Source of the DNA: Ktedonobacter robiniae
Lineage (GTDB): Bacteria; Chloroflexota; Ktedonobacteria; Ktedonobacterales; Ktedonobacteraceae
Length of the DNA: 64,000 bases
Assembly: GCF_016587375.1 (NCBI RefSeq)
Contig: NZ_BNJG01000002.1
Span: forward strand, 1,550,001-1,614,000
Direction: 5' to 3'
Part shown: positions 34,381 through 43,229 of the stretch, piece after piece
Layout: each line of letters begins with the position of its first letter
Numbering within the stretch: position 1 is the stretch's first letter
The notes under the pieces: model-generated
What the model was told of the DNA's origin: nothing
Seen by the model: the letters and a program-made list of their open reading frames with translations, nothing else
Database searches by the model: none
Position numbers and translations under genes: made by a program

Positions 34381-34989
34381 GTGACGAATCTCTATTTGAT
34401 ACGCCATGGCGATTATCTTGAGGACCTGGAGGATGGTAAATACCAGGATCTAGGTCTCTCGCCTGAGGGTGTTAGGCAGGTGGAGGCTCTGCGTGAGCGC
34501 CTGGCCAGAACGGGCGAGATCAATGCCAATGTGCTCTTGAGTAGCTCTATGCGACGCGCCAGAGAATCGGCAGCACTCCTGGCGCCTGTGTGGGACCAGC
34601 CAGTGCTCTTTGAGAAAGACTTTGAAGAGTGGGTCTGCGATGATGGCACCTTGACTCCCGAGGAGTTTTCTCGGCGCTGGCAGCAGGTATCTGAGGCACA
34701 AAAGCCTTTCTATCGCTTTATGCCTGGCTATGAAACGGCTCTGGAGTTTTCCGGACGTGTGCAAGCGGCTTTTAATCGCATTCTGCAAGAACATCAGGGG
34801 AAAACGCTCGTGCTGGTCACCCACGGGGGTGTTATCGGCACGGCATTTAGTTATTTCTTTGGTCTGAGTGCCGCACTGCCCTCGCGGGTTGGCCTGGATA
34901 CGAAGAACGCTTCTATTACCCACTGGTATCAACCCGCGAGCGCACCCAAGTGGATTCTTGAGCGCTATAATGACTACCACCATTTATGA
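34381..34989 (+). CDS. Histidine phosphatase family protein
   Basis: 202 aa starting at GTG 34381 with AGGA upstream. The catalytic RHG motif is in LYLIRHGDY (His8 or His9 region), LSSSMRRARESAALL is the second Arg motif, and LVLVTHGGVIGTAF supplies the second catalytic His. The family includes phosphoglycerate-mutase-like phosphatases acting on sugars, nucleotides or proteins in the cytoplasm. The substrate is unknown. It stands alone, convergent with the dipeptidase gene. Confidence 0.92.
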   Translation: MTNLYLIRHGDYLEDLEDGKYQDLGLSPEGVRQVEALRERLARTGEINANVLLSSSMRRARESAALLAPVWDQPVLFEKDFEEWVCDDGTLTPEEFSRRWQQVSEAQKPFYRFMPGYETALEFSGRVQAAFNRILQEHQGKTLVLVTHGGVIGTAFSYFFGLSAALPSRVGLDTKNASITHWYQPASAPKWILERYNDYHHL

Positions 34990-35011
34990 TAGAACGCTAC
35001 TGGCATAGTGC

Positions 35012-36079
35012 CTATGGCCAGGTCAGGCGTAGGACGCGAAGCCAGTTCTCATGGGTTAATTTGCGCAGGGCGGCTTCATCATAGCCATGTTCGCGGAGGG
35101 CGCTGACGAGTTTAGGGAGTCCACGTACATCTCCAATTTCTCGCGAAACCGTGGTGCCATCAAAGTCTGAGCCGAAGCCGACGCGGTCGATGCCAAGATG
35201 CTCGACGAGATAATCGATATGGCGTACCATGACTGTCAGCGGCAGGTTGGGATCGGAATTGGTGTCTGTTCGCATGTCGGAAACACCAAAATTGAGGCCG
35301 ACGATGCCGTCTGATGCTTTGACGGCGTCTAGCTGACGATCAGTGAGGTTGCGCGTGGAGGGAGAGAGGGCATGAACAGCAGTGTGTGTCACGACCAGCG
35401 GGGCGTTAGAGATCTGCGCCACATCCCAGAAGCCCTGCTCGTTGAGATGCGCGAGGTCCACCAGGATACCCAGGCGATTGCAGGCGTGTACAAGCTCGCG
35501 TCCAGCCGCTGTCAGTCCTGGACCCGTATCGGGCGAACGAGGAAAGCCAAAGGGGACGCCATGCGCGAAGTCATTGGGGCGGCTCCAGACGAGGCCAAGG
35601 GAGCGCAGACCCCTCTGGTAGAAGCTCTCTAAATTATCGAGATCAGGCGCGATGGCCTCAGCCCCCTCAAAGTGTAGAATAATGGCCAGGATGCCTTTCT
35701 GCATGCAGTCCTGTAGCTCATCAACCGTGCGCACAACTTTAATCTGTTCCGCGGACTCCGCCTCCAGGTGGTAGAGGAGTTCTATGACCTCGCCAGTCAT
35801 TCGTTGAGCGTAGGCATGCTCAATCGCCGGGAAGGGACGCACCTCATATCCTGTTTCCGTCACGATCATGCGCTCTTTCATCGCCTGCGTCTTCCCTGGT
35901 GCGGGACAAAAGATGGCGAAGAAGCCGCCCGCAAAGTTTCCTTGCCGCGCTCGTGGCAGATCGATATGCCCCAACTCACTCTGCTCAAAAAAACTCCGCC
36001 CACTTCCCCGTTCCTGCGAGTAGAGATGCAGCAAGGTATCATTGTGTCCGTCTAAGATAGGTAGCGTGTTTGTCGTCAT
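35012..36079 (-). CDS. Membrane-dipeptidase family (M19) dipeptidase
   Basis: 355 aa. The zinc site of renal-dipeptidase relatives is visible: DGHNDT near residue 10 (His and Asp), LHFEGAEAI with the bridging Glu, VDLAHLNEQGFWDV and VVTHTAVHAL with His ligands, and FGSDFDGTTVS with the last Asp. No signal peptide, so it is probably cytosolic. Relatives cleave dipeptides including D-residue ones. Transcribed leftward as a single gene; the ribosome site is weak (GAGAT). Confidence 0.93.
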   Translation of the reverse strand: MTTNTLPILDGHNDTLLHLYSQERGSGRSFFEQSELGHIDLPRARQGNFAGGFFAIFCPAPGKTQAMKERMIVTETGYEVRPFPAIEHAYAQRMTGEVIELLYHLEAESAEQIKVVRTVDELQDCMQKGILAIILHFEGAEAIAPDLDNLESFYQRGLRSLGLVWSRPNDFAHGVPFGFPRSPDTGPGLTAAGRELVHACNRLGILVDLAHLNEQGFWDVAQISNAPLVVTHTAVHALSPSTRNLTDRQLDAVKASDGIVGLNFGVSDMRTDTNSDPNLPLTVMVRHIDYLVEHLGIDRVGFGSDFDGTTVSREIGDVRGLPKLVSALREHGYDEAALRKLTHENWLRVLRLTWP

Positions 36080-36159
36080 GTAAAAGATCTCTTTTCATGA
36101 ATATGTTCTTTAAATTATATGCACGGCGGGCGGTAATAGACAAGCGTTGGCGAAAAGGA

Positions 36160-36213
36160 GGATGTGCTGGCATGTCCTCGCGGGTCATAAGCTTACTCAG
36201 CATGGACCCTACA
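36160..36213. repeat. Decayed family-A copy
   Basis: CAGCATGGACCCTACAA at the right end matches the right arm of other copies; the left part (GTGCTGGCATGTCC) is a diverged arm. Lies in the 235-bp gap between the divergent dipeptidase and hydrolase genes. Confidence 0.5.
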
Positions 36214-36315
36214 ACTAATGAGGAACAATCTTCTCCGCTTTATCTTGTAGAATTAGTAGTAGTTATGCTCTAGCTGGCGCTTTATAAGCAGTTGGTAAAT
36301 AAGGAGATTGTATTT

Positions 36316-36978
36316 ATGACAGGGATGGTTACTTTCAAGGTGGATGATCGCCAAGTGCCGGGTTATTTGGCGGTGCCCGAGCAGGGGGCTGGCCCAGGTG
36401 TGCTTGTGTTGCATGCCTGGTGGGGACTCAATGATATCTTTAAGGGAGTCTGTGAGCGTTTGGCACAGGCTGGCTTTGTGGCCTTCGCACCTGATCTCTA
36501 TCAAGATGGCCGTGTGGCAAAGACTATTGCTGAAGCTGAGCAACTGCGCGACTCACTGGATGAGGGCAAGACATATCAGAATATTATGGCAGCTATTAGC
36601 TATCTCCAGGTGCAAGAAAAGACGCGTGGGGAGAACATTGGTGCCATCGGCTTCTCCCTGGGCAGTGCCTGGGGACTCTTGTTGGAAGACCCGGCCACGG
36701 CGATCGTGACCTTTTATGGGCTTTCAGATGCGGAGAAGGTTACAGCCAACGCGGCTTTTCTCGGCCACTTTGCTGAACACGATGAGTATGAGTCCGCCGA
36801 ATACATGAAGTTCTTCGAAGAGAGTCTGCGGGCGAGAGGTAAGGAGGTGAAGTTCCACCTCTACCCAGGAACGCGTCACTGGTTCTTTGAGGAGGATCGC
36901 CCCGAGTATGATGCGCAGGCGGCCCAGTTGGCCTGGGAGCGCACCATTAGCTTTTTAAATCAGCATTTGCAGAGATAG
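36316..36978 (+). CDS. Dienelactone hydrolase family protein
   Basis: 220 aa from the ATG at 36316 with AAGGAG 9 nt upstream (an ATG-less extension to 36292 is rejected). Alpha/beta-hydrolase: GPGVLVLHAWWGLN with the conserved LHxxxG loop, APDLYQDG, nucleophile elbow IGFSLGSAWG, and GTRHWFFEE with the catalytic His. The nucleophile is Ser, where classical dienelactone hydrolases have Cys. The natural substrate may therefore be an ester different from dienelactone. Cytosolic; single gene. Confidence 0.9.
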   Translation: MTGMVTFKVDDRQVPGYLAVPEQGAGPGVLVLHAWWGLNDIFKGVCERLAQAGFVAFAPDLYQDGRVAKTIAEAEQLRDSLDEGKTYQNIMAAISYLQVQEKTRGENIGAIGFSLGSAWGLLLEDPATAIVTFYGLSDAEKVTANAAFLGHFAEHDEYESAEYMKFFEESLRARGKEVKFHLYPGTRHWFFEEDRPEYDAQAAQLAWERTISFLNQHLQR

Positions 36979-37155
36979 GGTTAATGGGGAAGCGTGTGCT
37001 TTGACCATACAGTAGCACACTTCGCGTCTTTTGTCAGTAATGCCGCTTACAGTTTATGCTGATGGCGCTCGGGTATACTCAACCAGAGGGTAGGCGAGTG
37101 CCTGCCAGCGTATAAAGATTATTGCATGCACCAAGCAATAAGGAGTACTGACAGT

Positions 37156-37896
37156 ATGACAACAGGTAGTGTGACACCACGCCGATTATATCCCTTCCAG
37201 TTATCGACCTCGACAGTACCTGTCGGGGCGGGGCGAACACTCTCCATGGTCTCCGGTTGTTACCTCGTGGAGCTAAGCGACGGGCGCCATATCCTGATTG
37301 ATAGTGGTATGCCAGCCGATGCACCTGTGTCTCCAGGGATGCCGCCAGCCGAGGACGCAAAGAACGTGTTGGAGCACCTGGACGCGCTTGGCCTGCGTCC
37401 GGAGGATATCTCAATTGTCATTGCCACCCATTTCGACGTAGACCACGCGGGCTATCACGATGCCTTTCCCCAGGCCGAGTTTGTTGTGCAGCGGTCGCAC
37501 TACGAACTAGCACGGAGCGGGCATCCGCGCTTCGCCCAGGCTCGCTCTCACTGGGATCATCCTGCCCTGCGCTATCGCCTGCTGGACGGGGATACCGAGC
37601 TGCTGCCGGGGATCACGCTCATAGAGACCAGTGGACACACAACCGGGCATCAATCGGTTTTGCTGCGCCTGCCCGAGACTGGTCCCGTGCTGCTGGCCGT
37701 AGACGCCGTGGTCATGCAACGTCTCTTCACACCTGAGCGCACAGCCTGGCCCACCGATGAAGATCAGGAGCAGCTTCACGCCAGCACACGTAAACTGCTG
37801 GATATAGTCGAGCGTGAGCATGTCACGCTCACTGTCTTCGGCCACGACGGCGAACAATGGCGCACACTCAAGAAATCACCTGCGTATTATGACTAG
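37156..37896 (+). CDS. Metallo-beta-lactamase-fold hydrolase (AHL-lactonase-like)
   Basis: 246 aa from the ATG at 37156 with AAGGAG 10 nt upstream. The metal motif reads IATHFDVDHAGYHDAF: His-x-Asp-x-Asp-His, with Asp in place of the second His of HxHxDH. Other ligands: SGHTTGHQSV, the Asp of AVDAVVM, and FGHDGEQW. This matches the AHL-lactonase-like subgroup of the fold, which opens lactone rings; activity on quorum signals is not proven. Cytosolic, single gene, ended by the hairpin at 37984-38030. Confidence 0.88.
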   Translation: MTTGSVTPRRLYPFQLSTSTVPVGAGRTLSMVSGCYLVELSDGRHILIDSGMPADAPVSPGMPPAEDAKNVLEHLDALGLRPEDISIVIATHFDVDHAGYHDAFPQAEFVVQRSHYELARSGHPRFAQARSHWDHPALRYRLLDGDTELLPGITLIETSGHTTGHQSVLLRLPETGPVLLAVDAVVMQRLFTPERTAWPTDEDQEQLHASTRKLLDIVEREHVTLTVFGHDGEQWRTLKKSPAYYD

Positions 37897-37983
37897 GCAA
37901 TTGGTGCTGTTGAGGAATTTAAAGCAGGCGCTATGTGTAAGGTACTGTCAACTTATTAAAATTAGGAAAGCCCTGTAAACAAA

Positions 37984-38030
37984 CGCCCCCGGTGAGCCTG
38001 CCATATCACATGGCAGGCTCACCGGGGGCG
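37984..38030. terminator. 21-bp-arm hairpin between convergent genes
   Basis: Arms 37984-38004 and 38010-38030 (core CCCCCGGTGAGCCTGCCAT). Located between the lactonase-like gene and the leftward MFS gene. Confidence 0.8.
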
Positions 38031-38046
38031 GCGAGGATTAACGTGG

Positions 38047-39228
38047 TCACTTTGGCGACCTGGAGGTGTAGAATACCCACAAGACGCCCACAAGGATACC
38101 CCCTACGCCATAGATACCAACACCCATGGCGTATGTGCCCCAGAGAGCTGCAACCCCCATCGCAACCAAATTGCTGCAAAGGAGGCTGCCCAGGTAAACC
38201 ATCTGGACAATCCCGTAAAGGCGACCCCATATGTCACTGGGCGCACCCTTCACGACCATTACCTTGGATATGTTCGTCAGTCCTCCTCCTCCCAGGCAGG
38301 CCGTCGCCAGGAAGGCCATCGACATGGGCAGAGAAGGGGCCGCAACATAGCCTATCAAAAACAGGCATTGTTGAGCGCTCCAGATAAACAACCAGTGCAC
38401 GGTCGCAGGCGTTGGCCATAGTGCCTGAAAGGCCATCACAATCAGAACGCCAATACCGTTGGCTGCCGTGAGCAGCCCGTAGGCATTCCCACCGCCAAAC
38501 AGGTCAGCCCCCACGAGCGGTTTCGTGACCAGCCCATTCGCAAAGAACAAGGTCACAATACCGCAGAGGCGCAGAGCCCACCGGGCTTGCGCGTTCTCAG
38601 CGCGCGCTAGGTACTCCCTGGCTTCCCGCATCGATGCAGGCATACCCCGCCTCAGCTGCACCTCTCGCCCGGCTTTTACCCGGAGCAGAAAGAGCATGAT
38701 CGCAAGATAGCTGCCCGCGTTGATAACGAAGAGCTGGGACAGGTCCACCAGCGTCGATAGCCATCCGCCCAGCATCAGGCCCGAGTTTACCAACGCCGAG
38801 TTGAGCGCCTGAGCAGATGAAAGCGCTTTTTTGGGTACTATCTCCTGCACCAGAGCGTCTTCCGCGACCAGGTACAGGCCCTTTGTGGATCCAACGAGCA
38901 CCTGGAGGCTATCTAGTGCCCACAGGGCCAGCTCATGCTGGCTTTGGAGCACTGAGAGTCCCAAAGCTAGCAGCGTTAGGACCCCCAAACAGCCGATCAT
39001 GAGTACCCTTCGTGGAAACTTGTCCACGATGGGACCTCCCCAGTGGCCCGCAAGGGCCTGAGGAGCGAAACCCAGCAGCACCGAAGCCGCCAGAGCACCC
39101 TTGTGGTTCCCTCCGAAGGCCACCATATTGATGGCGACCATTTGGGCCGCTTCCCCCACCTGGGAGACTAGCTGCCAAACGGCGAACCAGCGGAACGCTG
39201 GTATCCGCAGGCTCAGCGGAACGTTCAT
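38047..39228 (-). CDS. MFS transporter
   Basis: 393 aa from the ATG 39228 (GGAG 10 nt upstream); an ATG six codons earlier is also possible. About twelve membrane helices; motif A-like GPIVDKFPRRVLM follows the second helix and ALVQEIVPKKALSSAQALN is the segment typical of the MFS_3 efflux branch. It is likely a drug or metabolite exporter; cargo unknown. The downstream end overlaps closely with the hairpin at 37984-38030. Confidence 0.87.
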   Translation of the reverse strand: MNVPLSLRIPAFRWFAVWQLVSQVGEAAQMVAINMVAFGGNHKGALAASVLLGFAPQALAGHWGGPIVDKFPRRVLMIGCLGVLTLLALGLSVLQSQHELALWALDSLQVLVGSTKGLYLVAEDALVQEIVPKKALSSAQALNSALVNSGLMLGGWLSTLVDLSQLFVINAGSYLAIMLFLLRVKAGREVQLRRGMPASMREAREYLARAENAQARWALRLCGIVTLFFANGLVTKPLVGADLFGGGNAYGLLTAANGIGVLIVMAFQALWPTPATVHWLFIWSAQQCLFLIGYVAAPSLPMSMAFLATACLGGGGLTNISKVMVVKGAPSDIWGRLYGIVQMVYLGSLLCSNLVAMGVAALWGTYAMGVGIYGVGGILVGVLWVFYTSRSPK

Positions 39229-39664
39229 TCCACCCACTCTCCACATTTACCCGTTTCCAACTCGAGTCCACTCTCTATTTCTCCGCGCACATCCTTTCTC
39301 TCGCCTTGAATAAGCAATCCACGCTATCACGAAGTTCGCTGTCTATGCTGCAGCAGAGGGAGACACGCTCCCTGCGCAAGACACAGGTCAGGTGTTCTCT
39401 TTTTGCCAGGTCTTTCCCCCTGACAAATTACCTCGCCCATGCCTCCTCTCCCTTGCGAGCAATAGCTCAGCGAGATTGAGTGCCTCAGGTAAGCTTCGGG
39501 GAGAACAGAACTATACCCGAAGTATTCTAAATATTATATATGATCTTACTGTGCCAGATGAGCCAATTTTTCCCTATTTACCCCCAGAATTCCCTTTAGG
39601 ATAGAACCCCACTAAGAAACGTCATGCGCCGCAGGCGCACCACTCCCAATGAAAAAGGATTGAA
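39229..39664. other. Gene-free region
   Basis: No open frame with support, no long hairpin and no copy of the repeat families was seen. AT content rises towards 39530-39550. The right part leads into the transposase remnant. Confidence 0.4.
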
Positions 39665-39978
39665 TCCGCAATGAAATCGCTGATCTGCTTGCTTTACGTG
39701 CCTGGCAGCAAGAAGGATACGCACACATAGATATGGAAAGCACGGGAATCTACAGGATGCAGGTCTATCGGCGGCAGGATCAGCTTCTTTGAGCTGGTCG
39801 TGGCGAATGCACAGTATATGAAGGCTGTGCCAGGTCGCAAGACGGACGTTCAGGACGCGGAATGGATTGCCGATTTGTTGCAGCACGGCTTGCTCACTGC
39901 TAGCTTTGTGCCAGGTCGGGAGCAGTAGGAGTTACGCGATCTGACGCGGCTGCGTATCAGTTTGGTTCAAGAGGCAGG
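39665..39978 (+). pseudogene. IS110-family transposase fragment
   Basis: Translation in two frames gives IS110-type (DEDD) transposase sequence: DLLALRAW, then DMESTGIY, then after a frameshift near 39785 FELVVANAQYMKAVPGRK, TDVQDAEWIADLLQHG and RDLTRLRISLVQE. A TGA lies at the frameshift and an in-frame TAG at 39926-39928. Both ends are missing: no catalytic N-terminal start and no C-terminal transposase_20 domain. It is a dead remnant. Confidence 0.85.
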
Positions 39979-40049
39979 ATTTCCCGACCTCCTCAAGCTC
40001 ACAATATGTTATATGATATTGATATACAAGTAAAGCTGATTTTGCTTGT

Positions 40050-40358
40050 ATGTTGCAAAAAGAGACGAGGGCAAACTTGAAATTAATTATTAGTTACTTT
40101 ATTGTACTTAACATCCTGACTTTTGTCGTCTATGGCCTGGATAAGCATTCAGCCAGAAATAGAGGACGAAGAGTTCCAGAGAACGTCTTATTGTTACTCG
40201 CATTTGCTGGCGGCACCCCTGCCGCCTATGTTGCACGAAAATACTTTAGGCATAAAACAATCAAACGCCCCTTCATCACAAGGCTGCGGCTTATACTCAT
40301 CGTGCAAATATGTGTTTTGCTTCTCTATATTGTGTTATCTTTCCGTGGACAGGCTTAG
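40050..40358 (+). CDS. DUF1294 small membrane protein
   Basis: 102 aa. Membrane helices at about 10-30 (LIISYFIVLNILTFVVYGLDK) split by the family motif YGLDKHSARNRGRRVPE, then LLLLAFAGGTPAAYVARKYF with the RHKT motif (FRHKTIKRPF), and a last helix at 78-96. The layout is that of DUF1294 proteins, whose function is unknown. No clear ribosome site precedes the ATG, so the start is provisional. Flanked by transposase remnants on both sides. Confidence 0.8.
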   Translation: MLQKETRANLKLIISYFIVLNILTFVVYGLDKHSARNRGRRVPENVLLLLAFAGGTPAAYVARKYFRHKTIKRPFITRLRLILIVQICVLLLYIVLSFRGQA

Positions 40359-40449
40359 TTTTCATTCGTTTGTCAAAGAGATCCAGATAGTTACTTTTTT
40401 AGATATTCTTTGATTTCCCTGGTCCTTCTCTTTCGCCCATCGAGCCACG

Positions 40450-40590
40450 TACACGGGTCATCGTTGCCGTATATCTGCAACTGAGACCGGTGCGAAGATC
40501 GGCATCACACGCGGTGAAGTAGTCTACGAGTTGTTCTACACGGCCTTGCCACGAGGGGCCTTCACGCCTGCTGATATCGTGGATCTCTAG
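40450..40590 (+). pseudogene. Possible transposase C-terminal fragment
   Basis: An open stretch reads ATETGAKIGITRGEVVYELF, then TALPRGAFTPADIVDL and a TAG at 40588-40590. The wording resembles the C-terminal part of DDE transposases common in Ktedonobacteria-like genomes, but only about 40 residues remain and there is no start. Low certainty. Confidence 0.3.
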
Positions 40591-41447
40591 TTGTATCCTG
40601 ACTTATACGTTTCAAGCAGGCTCAGCAACCTGGCGTCCAATTGGCGCAGGTAATCTCTACCGTAGGGGCCATTCTCCAGAGTGTTCAACAGGTGCGGTGG
40701 AAGGTCCTGGGCGATCTCATGGCTACAGGAGCCAGCGGCCAGGGCAATAGTTGCCACCGTGTCCACATCGCCAGAGAACTGAATGCAGGCTTTAAGCAGG
40801 TTGCTCATAGATGCGCTACGGGTAAGAGCTGTAATGGCAGCCTGGACGCTCATCCATCCCTGAGACTTTACAGAACCTCGCCAGGGCGAGGACCAGCGAC
40901 CGGGTACATGTTTTTCCAGGAAGGCCCCGAGATTCTGTTTGGGGCCGAGGTCATAGAGGAAATAATGCGTCATAAGCGAGGCCGCCACTGCCGCGTTAAT
41001 GCCGCCGGGCGTGTTATGCGTGAGGGTGGCCTGAAAGGTGCAACGCTCGATTACCTGGTCAATGGATGGATAGATGCCAAGGGGCGCGGCGCGCATGGCG
41101 GCTCCGCTTTTATCGCTGACCGGCTTGATCTCCTTAAGAAACTGCTCGCCATCACGTACCTGCTGTAAGAAGTGGTAGAAGCCCGTGGCATACCCTGGGC
41201 GTGGATCACGCTTAAAGACCTCGACGAATTTCTGCGCCAGCGCGAGCGGCTCCCAGGAGATGTTTGAGACCATCGCTTCGGCGATAGCGAGGGTCATTTG
41301 CGTATCGTCGGTATAGGCGCCGGGGCGAATATTGTGGCGGGGATGCTGTACATAGCGGGTTAGGTTATTGTGCTGGCGAATCATCCCTATATCCGCATAT
41401 TCAAAGCCAGCTCCATAGGCATCGCCGATGGCGAGTTCGAGTAACAT
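40587..41447 (-). CDS. ADP-ribosylglycohydrolase family protein
   Basis: 286 aa. Metal and substrate motifs of the DraG/ARH fold are visible: AIGDAYGAGFEY at the N-terminus, GAYTDDTQMTLAIAEAM (the TDDT di-magnesium motif), GAAMRAAPLGIY, and SGDVDTVATIALAAGSC, the second metal motif near residue 225. The enzyme would remove ADP-ribose from proteins or small molecules in the cytoplasm. Partners such as a DraT-like transferase are not in the window. The gene end abuts the transposase remnant. Confidence 0.9.
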   Translation of the reverse strand: MLLELAIGDAYGAGFEYADIGMIRQHNNLTRYVQHPRHNIRPGAYTDDTQMTLAIAEAMVSNISWEPLALAQKFVEVFKRDPRPGYATGFYHFLQQVRDGEQFLKEIKPVSDKSGAAMRAAPLGIYPSIDQVIERCTFQATLTHNTPGGINAAVAASLMTHYFLYDLGPKQNLGAFLEKHVPGRWSSPWRGSVKSQGWMSVQAAITALTRSASMSNLLKACIQFSGDVDTVATIALAAGSCSHEIAQDLPPHLLNTLENGPYGRDYLRQLDARLLSLLETYKSGYN

Positions 41448-41678
41448 CTAATAGTCGCTTTCTAGATAAAGGGGAGAAGCTGCGTAATTCCGTGAAGCAA
41501 GCGTGCACAAGCAGATTTTCTTGAAGAAACAATATCATGTGCATGCTTGCCTGTCAACGGCAGGAGCGGGCTTATACCGGATTTAGCTTTGCCGGGCCTT
41601 CTGCGCCTGTATGAATCCGGTTTCGTCTTTATATAGAGGCACTAGTGTATTCTTAGTCAGCCCGTGCCTACGTGGCAC
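41448..41678. other. Intergenic hairpins
   Basis: No gene. A stem CCGGATT (41577-41583) pairs with AATCCGG (41616-41622), and GTGCC/GGCAC (41664-41678) ends at the methyltransferase stop codon; the latter may help terminate that leftward gene. Confidence 0.4.
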
Positions 41679-42476
41679 TCAGTTTGAAGCCACAAAGATA
41701 CCGAAGTCCATGGTAATGGTGAGTTCCTGGTCTTGTTGCAGCAGGCGCTCTACAGCCTCCTGGGCGGCGTGCAGCTTTGTGGCATCCTGTTGCTCCTGCT
41801 TGCTCATGCCGGAGCGAACCAGGCCCAGGAGCGACTCGCGTTCATTGATCAATAGCTGTTTCTCCAGGCGATCTAGCGTTACGTGCGTGAACCAGTGCTC
41901 AAGTTGCTGGCCCCCATTTTCGATGCTAAAGCCAAAAGGGCTGCCCAGCCAGGTGCCATAGCCAACCTGCTGCATGATCGTCCCCAACTCCGCGATGGCC
42001 CTATCTCCGATCGTTGTAGCGTAGAAATTTCCGCCTGGCTTCAGCACGCGCCGCACCTCGGAGAACGCCTGGGCCAGGTTGGGAACATGATAGAGCATGG
42101 CGTTAGCGATCACGGCATCGAAATGGCCTGCTTCATAAGGAATAGCCTGGGCGTCAATGACCTGGTATGCGAAGTGCTCACCACCTTTTTCCAGATTGTG
42201 GCGGGCCGCCTCCAGCATACCCGGCGAGAAGTCCGAAAGCGTCACCTCCCAGCTTTGGGGCACACGATCCAGGTTCTCGCGCCAGAGAAAGCCGGGTCCG
42301 CAGCCCAGCTCTAACACACGACTCTGCTCTGGGATCTGAATATGATCAAAGATCCAGCGATACCACGAACCTTGCATAACGCCCATCCGCTGCAAGGTCT
42401 CCACGCGCAGCGTGAAGTTTGTCGCATCGCGATACTGATCTTTAAGTAGATACTCCTGATTCGCCATATCTGACAT
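41679..42476 (-). CDS. Class I SAM-dependent methyltransferase
   Basis: 265 aa from the ATG 42476 with GGAGGG 8 nt upstream. Motif I RVLELGCGPGFLW binds SAM, followed by VTLSDFSPGMLEAARHN, DAQAIPYEAGHFDAVIANAM and VLKPGGNFYATTIG. The fold is the Methyltransf_11/25 type acting on small molecules. The N-terminal 40 residues (KDQYRDATNFTLRVETLQRM) are typical of small-molecule methyltransferases in this group. Substrate unknown. Divergent from the DinB-like gene. Confidence 0.9.
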   Translation of the reverse strand: MSDMANQEYLLKDQYRDATNFTLRVETLQRMGVMQGSWYRWIFDHIQIPEQSRVLELGCGPGFLWRENLDRVPQSWEVTLSDFSPGMLEAARHNLEKGGEHFAYQVIDAQAIPYEAGHFDAVIANAMLYHVPNLAQAFSEVRRVLKPGGNFYATTIGDRAIAELGTIMQQVGYGTWLGSPFGFSIENGGQQLEHWFTHVTLDRLEKQLLINERESLLGLVRSGMSKQEQQDATKLHAAQEAVERLLQQDQELTITMDFGIFVASN

Positions 42477-42579
42477 AGGTAAAGCCCTCCACATACTAAC
42501 TTCTCATCATGCCTCTACCTTCATTCTACATACGGTCCAGATGCCGGAAAACATTGCATGATACACCAGCTCAGAATCT

Positions 42580-42625
42580 GCCAGAAACGCCATGCGCTGC
42601 TAAGGCAGCGCATGGCGTTTCTGGC
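42580..42625. promoter_or_regulatory. 21-bp-arm hairpin in a divergent promoter region
   Basis: Arms 42580-42600 and 42605-42625 with loop TAAG (core AACGCCATGCGCTGC). The centre CGCTGCTAAGGCAGCG resembles family B. It lies between two divergent starts, so it is not a terminator for either. Confidence 0.6.
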
Positions 42626-42728
42626 TATGTACAAACAGCTTGTGTTTCTTGTCTAACTCTGCTATTGTGATATTTGCAAGCGTTTATGCGGACGCTTCTA
42701 GATGAGACGACTGTGATAGGAGGAGATC

Positions 42729-43181
42729 ATGGCAAGAGACACACGCGCCCCACATGAGATTCTTGAGCATATCATCGAGGCGCGCGTCGCGCTCACTTCC
42801 GCCTTGTATGGCTTGAGCGAGGAGTGCTTGACGGATACCAGCGCCTTTGGTACCTGGTCGTGTAAAGAGATTATGGGCCATATTGGGCGCTGGGAAGAGG
42901 TCTGTTACCAGGTGATTCAGGATCATCTGAAGGGAATTGAGCCAACTGAGAATTACAGCCAGGAATTCCTGGCCTTTAATGATCGTTGGGAGTCTGAGCT
43001 GCGTACACTCTCGCTCTCCGAGGTCGTAACCCTCTTTGAAACCGCTCACTATCGTCTCTTTGGCCTGCTTAATCGCTTACAACCAGAGCAATGGGACGTT
43101 TTTGTGCGCGGCTGGACACAGGTCTGCACCTACGGTCACTTTGAAGAACATACCCACGAGATCCAGGCGTGGCGCAAATAG
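42729..43181 (+). CDS. DinB / DfsB-like four-helix protein
   Basis: 150 aa with GGAGG before the ATG. Four-helix DinB fold: ILEHIIEARVALTSALYG, GTWSCKEIMGHIGRWEEVCY (first His ligand region), FETAHYRLFGLLNRL, and the C-terminal YGHFEEHTHEIQAW with the paired His ligands. Members bind a divalent metal; some are thiol transferases or protect against DNA-damaging metabolites, as in ClbS. The role here is unknown. A family-D repeat follows the stop directly. Confidence 0.88.
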   Translation: MARDTRAPHEILEHIIEARVALTSALYGLSEECLTDTSAFGTWSCKEIMGHIGRWEEVCYQVIQDHLKGIEPTENYSQEFLAFNDRWESELRTLSLSEVVTLFETAHYRLFGLLNRLQPEQWDVFVRGWTQVCTYGHFEEHTHEIQAWRK

Positions 43182-43209
43182 CCGCGTACGCCAGTAGCGG
43201 CTACTGGGG
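43182..43209. repeat. Family-D repeat
   Basis: Starts right after the DinB-like stop codon; GCCGCGTACGCCAGTAGCGG equals the reverse complement of part of 4322-4350. Confidence 0.6.
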
Positions 43210-43229
43210 CGACGCCCTGGCATATATGG

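Noticed and set aside
39596..39886. Leftward 96-codon frame over the IS110 remnant
   Set aside because: The rightward frames give clear transposase sequence, so this one is a shadow.
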